The notes beneath the pieces were generated by a model that was given only the letters and a program-made list of their open reading frames with translations, had not been told where the DNA came from and searched no databases. The translations under genes were made by a program, and so were the position numbers. From Phialocephala subalpina (Eukaryota > Ascomycota > Leotiomycetes > Helotiales > Mollisiaceae): a stretch of 64,000 nt of DNA. Location: contig FJOG01000014.1 in NCBI GenBank assembly GCA_900073065.1, positions 794,803-858,802 of the forward strand, given 5' to 3'. Below, piece after piece: positions 54,333 to 64,000 of the stretch (positions within the stretch are counted from its first letter, which is position 1; each line of letters opens with the position of its first letter).

Positions 54333-55940
54333 TCAGTCAAACGGCTTTCCAGCCAGCCATCTGTTCAACATATCCAGAGAAATCTCCGGCTGATCCATAG
54401 GAACCATATGTCCTGACCTATCCACAGTAACAAGCGCAAACCTCGTCGTCTTCTCATCACCCTCCACCATCTTAATATTAACCTCCTTAAATTCCCCCCC
54501 CACCACCTCCCTCCCATCCTTCGTACTCTTCCACGGCTTCAGTTCCTTACTTGTAAATGCACTCTGCCCCTTCCACGGCATATTCGCCGTCCAGCGTTTC
54601 GCTCCCGCTGTATTGCAAGCGAGATCGAGATTTCCTTGATAGATTAACACATCTATCTGGTTAGCGAGGAGATACTCTAGTTGAGGCTTCATGGTTATCT
54701 CAAGATCACCTGCGAGTTGGAAGGCGCGGCCGACGGCATCGGAGGCGCATTCGAATTTCTTGATGACCTTTGGCACGCCGAGAGCGGAGAAGGAGGACTT
54801 CAGATTGAGATAGTCTTCGATGAGAGCGGTCTCGGGATAGCAGAAGTCATCGATGACGCATGGAGCAGTGACTGGTACAGAAGTAAGCTACCAGATCAGA
54901 CGCATTGTCAGAAACGACCAAGGACTTCACTCTGTACTTACTATCAAATCGATTCCGACCACCAGCATAAGATTCTCCATCATAAAAATTGATAACTCCG
55001 TTCCAGCAGACCGTAGAAGCAGCTTGGCAAATGGCGGGATCAGGATTATCATAGCAGGTCTTGGCCACAGCGATGCATCGAGGAAGATTGGTGGCCATGA
55101 TATCGCACAACGTCTCGTTAAACACCGGCTCTTTCACACCTGGATTTGTGGTGCAGAGCGTCTCCCAGTACCCGTAAGCAGTGTCCAATGGTGATACGTA
55201 GCCGTTACCGATCGCTAGAGATTTCAGGGGAACCTGAGCTCGCTTTGGGTACAGGATGTTCTGGCTGACAATCTGGGCTCCGAGAGTAGGAAGATAATGT
55301 CCCTGAAAGTGTCAGTGATCTTGTATTCCATCCCAAGGATTTTACTCACAGCATAACTTTCGCCGGTGATCACCAATGGCCCGTTCTTATGCTCAGGAAA
55401 CACCTGACTCACAAACATTTGCAGAAATAAATGCATATCAGTAGCACTCGTAAAAGAATTACTCGGAATCAGCTCCCCCTCATCCAGATACGAGAAGCCA
55501 ACACCAGCAGGTTGGTCTACGAAAATCAACGCCGTCTCCTTGTTCCATCCAAAAGGATTGTACACAGTCCCATTCCCATGCTCATTAATCAAACACGGAC
55601 CAAGCTCTTGAAGCATCCCAAGCATACTTGAGCCTCCTGGGCCCCCTGTGAGCCATAACGCAAGCGGCTCTTCGGAATCTTGTGATGCGGCATTCTCAGC
55701 TTTGAAGTACCAGAAAAAGAGGTGCTTTTGGCCGACGTCAAGCCAACCTGTGTATTGGTCTACAGGAGTGTCGCACAGGGTCGCATTCTGACGCTTCACG
55801 CGAATCGAATGGCTGGGAGAGACCTCACTCTGGTAGACTGTGAAGGCTGAGAGTGATGGTTCTTCGAACAATGGAGCCTGCGAATACTTCGAGGCGAGGA
55901 CTGGTGTGAGCACGCCGAGGAACATGAACGGAAGCTTCAT
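54333..55940 (-). CDS. Secreted serine carboxypeptidase (peptidase family S10)
   Basis: Exons (minus) are 55940-55350, 55302-54942 and 54871-54333 (introns of 47 and 70 nt), giving 496 residues. Signal peptide [23 protein letters not shown] 55940 is preferred over 55955 because it starts the hydrophobic core. Substrate-binding [15 protein letters not shown], catalytic Ser195 in GESYAGHY (completed across intron 1), Asp400 in QGNLDLACN and His472 in [10 protein letters not shown] form the S10 triad. Several Cys and N-x-S/T sites fit an extracellular or vacuolar glycoprotein. No GPI signal or TM is present at the C-terminus (WLAGKPFD). It removes C-terminal residues from peptides, probably at acid pH, as known for the family. 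Confidence 0.95.
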
Positions 55941-56781
55941 TGTGGAGTAATTCAACTCGAATCAATTCTAACGAAAGATGAGAATCAAAACGTTGGAGTA
56001 AAGTTGAAAGATAAGAGAGAGAGGACCGCATTGACATCAAAGAAGGTTAATCTGGAATAGGCAGGTGGGATGCCGATCGACATTGCATTTACCCGTATTA
56101 TTGGTGATGACTTTCAACCTTGTTGGAACGAAAGCATCAACTCTCGAGAAGCAATAATGTCTGGGAAAGCAAGCGCAGTGCAGAAATAGCAAGAGGCCGT
56201 TTTCAAACATCGGATGTCGAAGTGAGCGAGGAAAAAGCATTGGAGTGTAAAACTTGATCAAAATCTATCAATAAAAGCACTTGGAACTTGTATTTTGAGA
56301 ACATTAATACCAACTTGGAGTTTTACGTCTTGACAAACCAAAATGAGGCTGATAGCCAAGATGGTTGCGGCAACACAAGAAGAAAAAAATTATGTATCAC
56401 GTGAGAGCAGCCAGCTCCCAAGTTCTGGCGCCTCCTTGCTCGTCACAAGGTAGGTTGGTAGCCACCGGAGAACCTTGAAACGTATTTTTGCACACGTGTA
56501 TCGTATTGGGAAAAACACTAAAAGGCTGCTTTATTGCTAGCGGGTATCCTGTAACGAGTTAGCTTCGGTGAAAGGTGAAGAACATGGATTACAAACCTGT
56601 ATCTTACCCTACATCACAATGCGCTGTTGGCCAAACGTTGGCCAGTATTACTCATCCAATGTCTGTACAGTGGACCTGGCCTTTCCTTTCCTCAAGTGGT
56701 GACTTGTATCCAGACAATTTGAAAGATTTCCCTCTTACCAAACTGTATCCGCGCTTCTGTGCCTCCATCGTTACCAGCCTG
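55941..56781. other. Intergenic region upstream of carboxypeptidase
   Basis: 841 bp; carboxypeptidase promoter and the 3' flank of the next gene. No gene supported. Confidence 0.4.
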
Positions 56782-57650
56782 CTAGTGTCCGACCTTAAAT
56801 TTACCATCTTTGTAGCTTCTAGCACATGTTGCTATCACGGTCTTTTCGTCTTCCCATACCCACTGTCTTAGAGTAGCATTGACGTCGACCTTTCTCGCCG
56901 TCTTTTGAAACATGAGATCGAAGCTAGGGATCCAGTGAGTCTCGATTTTCGCGCAAGAAACAGTCGGATCTTCAAGAACAGAGACCTACACCCGAAAACT
57001 CAAAGTCAGCACGCTTCCTGTGAATACTAAATGTCCCAGGAGTATGGGGACATTTATAGGAGCAACCTAGTATCTTGAAGCTTTCGAGAAAATAACGCAA
57101 AGGGAAAGTTGCTGGAAAATGAGACTTACGCAAATAGTAGGTTTCCCTCAATCGGTAGTCGTCCCGAAAAATCTACCAACCACTTTGTGATGGTGCAACA
57201 ATGACATCGATTCTCGGATAGTTTCGTCAGATCAATGGTAAGTCGGTCGAGGTTATTTCCATACTTGAGCCTAAACCCCGAGTTCATAAATTTGAGGTAT
57301 CGCTCTTTATCATTGATATTTGGCTCCCAGACTAATGTGATTGAGCGAACCCAGTCTCTCGGTCGCTTCAAAGCGCAGAAGGCAGCCAGGTTGTCAACGG
57401 TGATTCGGATGTCAAGCTTTCGGTATTCTTCGAGGGCCTCGTCGTAGAGGTTGACGACCATCTTGTGATCGTGGCTCAGGGTCGTGCATTTTGCAAGGAC
57501 TTTGGCGTGGGCTGTCTCAACCTCTCCAAGACTTGTGAGGAAAAAGGGTTGAGTGAATCCCGAGTTTGTCTCGTTGATAGCAATGAGTCCAAAGATCTGG
57601 TTTCGAAGTTCTCTGGGTAGATCGCGACTTCTGAAACCGTTCGTGGCCAT
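56782..57650 (-). CDS. Unknown protein with F-box-like N-terminal motif, splice join unresolved
   Basis: Exon 1 starts at ATG 57650 and is open to 57126 (MATNGFRSRDLPRELRNQIF). The DLPRELRNQIFGLI segment is like the short domain at the start of many fungal F-box or plant-pathogen-type proteins, followed by helical/beta text (DNLAAFCALKRPRDWVRSIT). A second open segment, 56985-56782 (VSVLEDPTVSCAKIETHWIP to KDGKFKVGH), directly follows an acceptor (GGTGTAG) and looks coding. The donor GTAAGT at the end of the first ORF is in phase 2, whereas the second segment needs phase 0. A phase-0 donor (GTAGAT, after TKWL) gives a longer intron that does fit. Function and exact structure are unknown. Confidence 0.5.
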
Positions 57651-58571
57651 TCTCGTCGACGTGTGTATCGTACCAACTCGTCCGGTGAGAATGTCGATTT
57701 CCGTGATCTAACAATTGCTGTGTGGTTCAGTATCGTAAGAATCTCGGTTTTCCTGATCTAATAATTCTTGTGTGGTACCGTCTCGTAAGAATGTCTGTTT
57801 CTGCGATATAATAATTGCTGCGAGAAATGATGGGATTGGTGTTTGTGATGGAAGGAGAGAAGAGACGGCGCGCAGAAGATGCGCTTCTAACTAATTCATC
57901 TCGAGTGATAACCCAAGGAGCGACTGGGCTCGGACGTTCCTGATGCAAATTGATGACCATCGCAAACGATAGCCGGCAAGAACGATCAAACAATCCTACA
58001 TCGTCGTCGTGACTGCAATGTTGGTTTAATCAGTACCTTTTGTTTAGTAGAAAACAATTTCTGGTCAAACGACAAGTAGCGAAATTTGGACAATCATTGA
58101 AAGGATGACAGAAAATTCCTCGAAGGTTGACATTTGTGGCATACGCCAAACTCAATCCTCGAAAGATCCGTAACTTGACGGACTTTCAGCGTAAGTATGT
58201 GGTAAGGTACATCAGGCTGTGACAATGTGAAAGTCTGTGTGAGTAGCCGAAACCTCTGGAAAAATGAAGACTTCAATGTCCCACACATCCTAGCACATCC
58301 TGTTGAGCGAGATTGATAAACAGACACACTATGACAGGGATAGAAACATTATTGCTGAAAGTACACAACCAGGAAAGCAAAGCAACAATACCGACGACCT
58401 TCAACATCATGCTTGATACAGTTCAACTCTTTGCTCAGCGTGAGAACTCAAATTAAGGTAGACTCACATGTCATGACTCCAAATGGTATCCTGGCTTGCT
58501 CATGCCACGCAAAACGCCATTGCTATGCTGTTCTGCAAACGCCAGGACCGACACACATGCTATTCCAACAA
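57651..58571. other. Intergenic region
   Basis: 921 bp between two minus-strand genes. It contains near-repeats of GGTACCGTCTCGTAAGAATG / AATGTCGATTTC / AATCTCGGTTTTC phrases at about 57670-57815 (three loose copies ending in 'ataattgctg'). No gene is seen. Confidence 0.4.
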
Positions 58572-61253
58572 TTACCACCCATCACCCCAGCCATCGTCTT
58601 CACCAGTCTCTTTCGGAGCTGTATCAATCTTCTTCGCAACCACTGGCTTAGCGGCTGGTTTCGCAGCAGTGGTGGCTGCCTTCTTCGCTCCTGCACCGCC
58701 AATGCCGCCTGTACTTGCAACTCGAGTAGTAACGGCGGGTCTTCCATTTGAGGGAGAGGCCTTAGCTAAGCCTTTCGGGAGTGGCTTTGCAGAAGTCTTC
58801 TTTCCTGCTTGTGCGGCTAACCATCCCGCGAAGTCAGGCTCTCCATTATCGTCGAATGGATTTGCAGCTGATGGTGCGGGCTTGGTAGCTTTTGGAGCTT
58901 CGCTTGATGCATCAAAGAAGGACTCTTCTTCCATATCACCCCATGCGTCGTCTATCTCGATTTCTTCGTCCGCACCTCCATTCGAGTCGTGGAAATAGTC
59001 GTGTGCATTTGAAGATGTTGAAGTTCGAGCAGACGCTACTGGTGGAGTTGCCACAGCTTGACGATGCAGCGCAGATGCAGAAGCTGTCCCAGGCGGGCGA
59101 CGGTCGGCAACCAACGGAGCAGAAGATGGTCGCGGTGCACCATTTGTTGTGGGTGTAATTTCACCCGCTGCAGCAGAAACCTTATTCGTGAAGGACGAGA
59201 TGGCCCAACCAGCCCACGACGCTGCCTCGCTGGGCTGAGGTGTACTCATCCTGGGTGCTTGTCCAGTAGATGCTTCAAGTGAACTTGGAGGAGGCAACGC
59301 TGTATCTGCCATGGCAGAAGCAAATTTGCGGATCCGTTGTAGATAAACGTCCATGGCCTTGTTCGCTTGGTCTCGAATAAGCCTTTCCTTGTCGATCAAG
59401 CATGGACAAAGAGACGGTAGTATTCGGTTGGCACAATCGTCTTCGTTGAAAGCATCTGAGGTCACTGCGAGTGCCATCAGCGCAGCATTTCGAGCATGTA
59501 CAAATGGATCGCGTAGAGAGCGAGTGAACGCTGCAATCAAGACTTTCGACCTCGTACTAACCCCGAGATTCTTTGAGATTTTGCCTAAGCAGATTGTAGT
59601 GTTGGTTCGGATGCCAGGCTGCTCATCGTTTGAGGTCTTGGCGAGGTACTTGAGAAGTTCGCCGTTTATTGTTCTGTCAGAAAGCTTTCCAATGATAGTG
59701 AGCACAGCCTTCACAGTCTGCTCTCTTACCACAGGCGCAACATCTGTAAAGCCAGAAACCTAGACAACATTGATCAGCAACTTATGTGATATAATTTTAC
59801 ACATAACTTACCATTTGAGGAAAGATTTTGTCGTTGACAATTCTCTGCGATAGTCTGTCAATCATCACTGGTAGATTATCGAGCAGGGATACTCGAATTG
59901 CCCTATCTGGACTGCTGAACAGTCTGACGACAGCAGGAGTAACCCTCGTCTCGAATTCATCATCAGTGAGTTTCGTGCTAATTTTCATGACAACGCTGAA
60001 GACTTTTGGGCCGCCACCCCCAAATTCAACAGATTTTAGTAGCTCTGGGAGGATCTTCATTTTGAAATAGTCTTCAGGAAAGTCGTCTGACAACCGATCC
60101 AGATCACTATTATCATTAGCATCTGAAGCATATGTGGGCCGGACTACTAACTTTAGAAATTCTTCCCGCTCTTCCTCGGTCTTCATACCAAGATTATCAA
60201 CACTGTCGGTAAGTTTGATTAAAGGGGTGTTGAAAAAGCCACCACTTCTCCGTCCTTGCTCCAAAAAATTGCCAACGCTGACTCTAGCTTTAGGATTTGC
60301 GTTGACTAGCCGCCTGTAGGTCGAGTGCATTGTTGGAGGAATGTTCTTCGTTTGTCCAGCTTGATCTCCACTCATGAAATCGCCGTTGAAGACTTCGAAT
60401 ATTAAAGTGCCAAAGTTGTAGGCATCAACCGCAGTTAAGGGATTTCGCTTGATGGCATCCCAGCCAGATTTCGCGAGTTCGGGAGGTGTGTATCTGCCAG
60501 CATCTGGAACAAGACTGCCATAATTCTGCAGATTCTCAGTATGTTGTAAATCAAGACCACACTATTGCCACATACATAGATGATCGCATCGTCGTCCTTC
60601 ATACTGCTCAAAACTTCGAAACATCCGACTTTCCATTCACCACTCTCACTGGTGTATAAAGAGCTAACGCGTAGGGCTCCATGGACCGAAGATGCTTCGT
60701 CATTTATGAACTTGATGGTTTGCTGGAACACACGTCTCAGTATAGAAAATCCTCAGTATTCGGGGAGCTCAGGCATACAGCTATACCAAATAATCCCCAC
60801 TTCAAGGTCTCCGTGCTCATGCTCTTCCTTTTGGTGTGCCATCGTAATGGAATAAGCCGTTCCGTAGCAATGTAGATGTATGTTTCGGTCTATCCAACAG
60901 TTGTCAAATCTTGCTTTCCTAGTTACCATGGGAGGCATACCTCCACAGTGTCAAGCACTTTTATGACTCCCGGATGGCGCAATGTTCTCAGCTTCTTGAC
61001 GGCATTTCTTGCCATTGGCAGACGAGATTTATTCGTGGTAACATCGAAGGAGAATATGCTGCAATTTGATCCATCTTCCTGCACAGCGGCATTAGCATCG
61101 AGGCAATCGTCTAACACGGGTCCTACTTACACGCTTGGTTCCATTGTAGAGGGTCCAGATACTCGCGTCGATGTCCACTTGGTCGCCAAAAGTGTATGGG
61201 AAAGGAGGGCCTTTTGATATGGCAGATGCAACAGCAGACTTGAAGAACTCCAT
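58572..61253 (-). CDS. CEX1: SCY1-like pseudokinase with HEAT repeats (SCYL1/Cex1)
   Basis: Seven exons (minus): 61253-61131, 61078-60941, 60889-60779, 60722-60576, 60525-60152, 60106-59812 and 59759-58572, giving 791 residues. The N-terminal kinase-like domain (GPPFPYTFGDQVDIDASIWT, NAVKKLRTLRHPGVIKVLDT, DAYNFGTLIFEVFNGDF) lacks the usual VAIK Lys, HRD and DFG motifs, so it is a pseudokinase. HEAT repeats follow (LPELLKSVEFGGGGPKVFSV, RVSLLDNLPVMIDRL, RDPFVHARNAALMALAVTSD). The disordered tail ends with DDGWGDGW, typical of SCYL1/Cex1. Known roles in relatives: tRNA nuclear export (Cex1) and COPI binding (SCYL1). The fifth intron (60107-60151) is 45 nt and free of stops. Confidence 0.92.
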
Positions 61254-61661
61254 AATGACAGAAAGAGAGTGAAAGTGGAGAGTACAAGCAGAAGTTCCAG
61301 CTCTCTGTTCAGATCCCTTCTGTTATCGAATATCTGGCCTGGCCACCGTAGAAATTAGAGTTGCCGGGACTAGCGGCCGCCTTCCTTTTGGTGGGGTTTA
61401 AGACCGCGTCGACATCGCGTTGCAGAACTTCGACACCACGTCTCACAGCAAACATAATGGGACAGACACCAGGAAATGATACAGACAATTTATTTCCCAC
61501 TTAATCACCGAAATCGAACCCAAACAGGTGCAAAAGCCTCAAGACTCTCTGCTCGACTACAGTCAGCCAATGATTAGCACGACGTTTGAGTTCAGCATCG
61601 GAGGAAAGCACATTCCAGAAACCGTGAGACAGTTCTGATCTGTCACTTCCTAGAAAAAGCA
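61254..61661. promoter_or_regulatory. Divergent promoter region CEX1 / PHD-finger gene
   Basis: 408 bp between divergent starts, assuming the PHD gene begins at 61662; no specific element recognised. Confidence 0.4.
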
Positions 61662-64000
61662 ATGGAGCAAGCGTTGTCACCTCGTTTGACTGGGGCTAAT
61701 CTAACGGTCAATAAAGATGGAATTGAGGTCCCAATAGTTAAGGTACGCCGACCATCTTCTTTATGTTCTGTTCTGCGTCCGTGATGAACATCTGGTAAAA
61801 GGTCCGACTGTATTGATGCTTCTTCTGGTTTTGGTCAAAGTCCACTCAGCGCTTTGATGTTGAGGAAGCTTTCATCTTCTTCCTCGTTTCCCACTCGGCA
61901 ATCCATAGATACGGCAAGACTATCCTCACAAGAGCAAAGTGAGAAGAGTGTGTTATTGGATACATTCAGGTCAGCGGGCCCCTCCGCTTTCAGGAGTTGT
62001 GCTTCGTCTTCCCCCAGGAAGTGCAACCAAAGGCTGCGGTGGATATCGTCCTTTTGTCATACACTGCCGGAAGAGTGGATGCTGTTTTTATCGGTGTTAG
62101 TGGAAACATCTTTGACTTGTTTGGATGGAGATGCATAGCCGCCGAAGTTGCAGGTTGATGACTATCAAAAACTGAAAAGACCTGAGACGCTTGCCTCATT
62201 ACTCTTGTCTGCAATCACTTTGAGACTTCTTGCTAACCATTCTTGGCAGGCTCGAAATAGAGGACCAGACCACCTTGACGATTCGAGCTCAGTCATGTCC
62301 GGCACATCATTGGGCTCGAGCAACAAACGCAGGAATTGTCATGTCTGTGGCGATCCGGAGATGTCATACAAACCTTTCGTTAAGTGCACCAAATGCAGGA
62401 GGACTTTGCACCAGTTTTGCCACAAACCAGATCTAGACTTGACAAAGCCTGTTCCGTAAGTTTCTAATTTTCAATCCAGTGTCTGTTCTTCGGGATTTCG
62501 GATCCAACCCAACACCCATACAAATCAAAGAGCTAATATTCTCCTTTAGCCCAGGTTTCGTCTGTGGAGTCTGTGATGACTCCATGAAATGCTTGCAAAA
62601 CTCAGATGGCAAGCTTCCCAGTGCTGGGGTCGGTACCAAGACTACAGCAGTAAAACTACCCACAGATAAGGCATCAACCGCGAGATCCTCTCCTGCGACG
62701 TTCTCGAAAGACCCTTCAGTTCCAAAGGCACCTATTCCTAAAGAACAATTGCCAAACAAACCTACACTTCAGAACGAGTCAAGCGCGGCGAAATGCTCGG
62801 TAGACTCCTTTGGGGCCCTGCCACAATTTTCAGACCAGCGTGCACCCCAGTCAAGCACGGCCACGTTATCGAAAGACATTCCTTTAAGCTCAAGAATCCC
62901 TCCCTCCAGCGAGGATTTGCCAGAAAAGCCGGCAGTCCAAGAGGAGTCCAGCACGGTTAACGATGGCAAACTGAGGTGCCAAGCACCCGGCTGTGGCGCC
63001 ATTATTTTCACTGCAACTACTGCTAATAGAACTCTGTGTTTCAAGCACGAAGTTTTTCAGAAGGCAAATGATGCCAAAGCCCGGCCACCTCCGCCCAAGA
63101 CGGCACCAGTTTCCAGACCATTCAACAAGTCAAAGATGTACCCTGCGAGACCAGACGACAAGCCTTTCATAAACAAGGCTTTAAAGCGCAAGAGAACAGA
63201 CTTACCTAAGAAGACTTCGATCTCCAACGATTCGAGTATGCGCCCAAAAAACTCAGTGCTGCCGAAATCTGTTGAGCCACCTAAAAGCGCTACCTTCGCC
63301 TTTGACGCCCCGTTGACGGTTTCAAATCGTGCAACTCAAGAGAAGAGAGACGAGTTCAGCTTCACAGCTGCATCTAGTAGCTTCAACAGTCGTTACAGAA
63401 ACCAGTCTCTAGGGTCGGCGAACATGTTTGAGTCGGTAGTTGATAAAGAACCCACCTTTTCTACACCGCGTTCTCTTCCAAACAGCAACATCCTGGCCGA
63501 AGGTAGTGCTACTAATAATACAAAAACCCCTGACTCTGCACGCCGCAGTCCAAATATGCCAGCAGAGTCGCCGGAGTACGAGCCACCACCACCTCAGATG
63601 TCTCATGTCAGTACATGGGCAGATGAGGATGAAGATGAGGGTAACAGCCCAGGATCACAGATTGCTCAGGAACTTAGGGCGAACGCCGAGGAACACCACC
63701 CTGCAGACGCTGAAGCATCTCCCCAGCTTCCGGCGCTGAGTCCAGTCGAAGAACAGGCCACTGGAGCAGAATCTCCGATGGGCGTTGAAGACGAGAATTT
63801 CTTAGGTGCTGATGCCTACATCAATAGTCTTGCGTCGGAACACCTTTCATCACACAGAATAGGCCGAAGACAGCCAGCAGAATCCTCAGCGCGGCCAGTT
63901 CGCTCCCCAAAATTGTCGCATGGTCTTGACTCTGATACAGAGATGAACACTGGCGCCCACAATGTCCGACTCGAGGTCGAAGATGAAGATACAAGCGAAT
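61662..64000 (+). CDS. PHD-finger protein, putative chromatin reader (3' end beyond window)
   Basis: Secure exons are 62250-62455 and 62550 to the window edge, joined by a 94-nt intron (GTAAGT...TTTAG). A PHD finger of C4HC3 form is read across the junction: CHVCGDPE, CTKCRRTLHQFC, then FVCGVC. Next is a long Ser/Pro-rich, Lys-rich disordered region. A second small Cys cluster (CQAPGCGAIIF ... LCFKH) and basic patches (KALKRKRTDLPKK, a likely nuclear signal) follow. The frame is still open at base 64000. Upstream, 61662-61742 (MEQALSPRLTGANLTVNKDG, ending IVK before GTACGC) looks like exon 1. The exons between 61743 and 62249 are unresolved; a 15-nt exon PPKLQ (62139-62153) would fit the acceptor GATGCATAG and donor GTTGAT. 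Confidence 0.72.

Noticed and set aside
22609..64000. CRISPR array, prophage, integrated virus or biosynthetic cluster
   Set aside because: No repeat-spacer structure, no viral or transposase genes, and no PKS/NRPS/terpene core genes were seen. The context is ordinary eukaryotic nuclear DNA.

Overview
The window is nuclear DNA of a filamentous ascomycete (Pezizomycotina). The genes are closely spaced and on both strands. They are interrupted by short introns (about 45-200 nt) with GTAAGT/GTATGT-type donors, CTAAC/CTGAC branch sites and AG acceptors. Many products are fungal (Ecm33, Rud3, Get1, Pcs60, Cex1/SCYL1, Mtr4, HsbA-like). A leotiomycete is my best guess from the look of the proteins; that placement is inference, not measured. 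All exon coordinates were worked out by hand from splice signals and frame continuity.

Layout. 0-16 kb: COX8-type cytochrome oxidase subunit (-), MTR4 RNA helicase (+), a 2-kb gene-free stretch, a DENN-domain protein (+), the Golgi coiled-coil protein RUD3 (-), a catalase-like pseudogene (+) and a SWIM/RING zinc-finger protein (+). 16-25 kb: mitochondrial ornithine carbamoyltransferase (-), a large Tag1-like membrane protein (+), acetolactate synthase regulatory subunit ILV6 (-) and a KH-domain RNA-binding protein with a 22-nt microexon (+). 25-36.8 kb: a SET-domain protein (-), a TRAPPC13-like protein (+), a small coiled-coil protein (-), a small unknown protein (+), splicing factor SPF45 (-) divergent from peroxisomal PCS60 (+), and GPI-anchored ECM33 (-). 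38-48 kb: ECM9/PTAR1 (-) divergent from GET1 (+), a conserved five-segment membrane protein (+), a predicted mitochondrial helical protein (+) and a DIP5-like amino-acid permease (-). 49-64 kb: an HsbA/Mp1-like secreted protein (-), a perfect 250-bp tandem duplication, a tandem array of three small paralogous unknown genes (+), a secreted serine carboxypeptidase (-), an unknown protein (-), the SCYL1/CEX1 pseudokinase (-) and a PHD-finger protein (+) that runs off the window end.

Most of the window is housekeeping. Several divergent pairs share short intergenic regions (COX8/MTR4, ILV6/KH protein, SPF45/PCS60, ECM9/GET1). The two amino-acid biosynthesis genes, OTC and ILV6, each carry a TGACTCA general-control (Gcn4/CPC1) site about 100 bp upstream.

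The most interesting region is 50.7-54 kb. It holds three adjacent copies of a small acidic-tailed protein family I do not recognise, sharing a C/T-rich upstream element. One copy is frameshifted at an A run. A fourth, dispersed member at 30.1 kb has an intron that the array copies lack. The array sits beside a perfect 250-bp duplication, so this is a locally duplicating, fast-changing locus.
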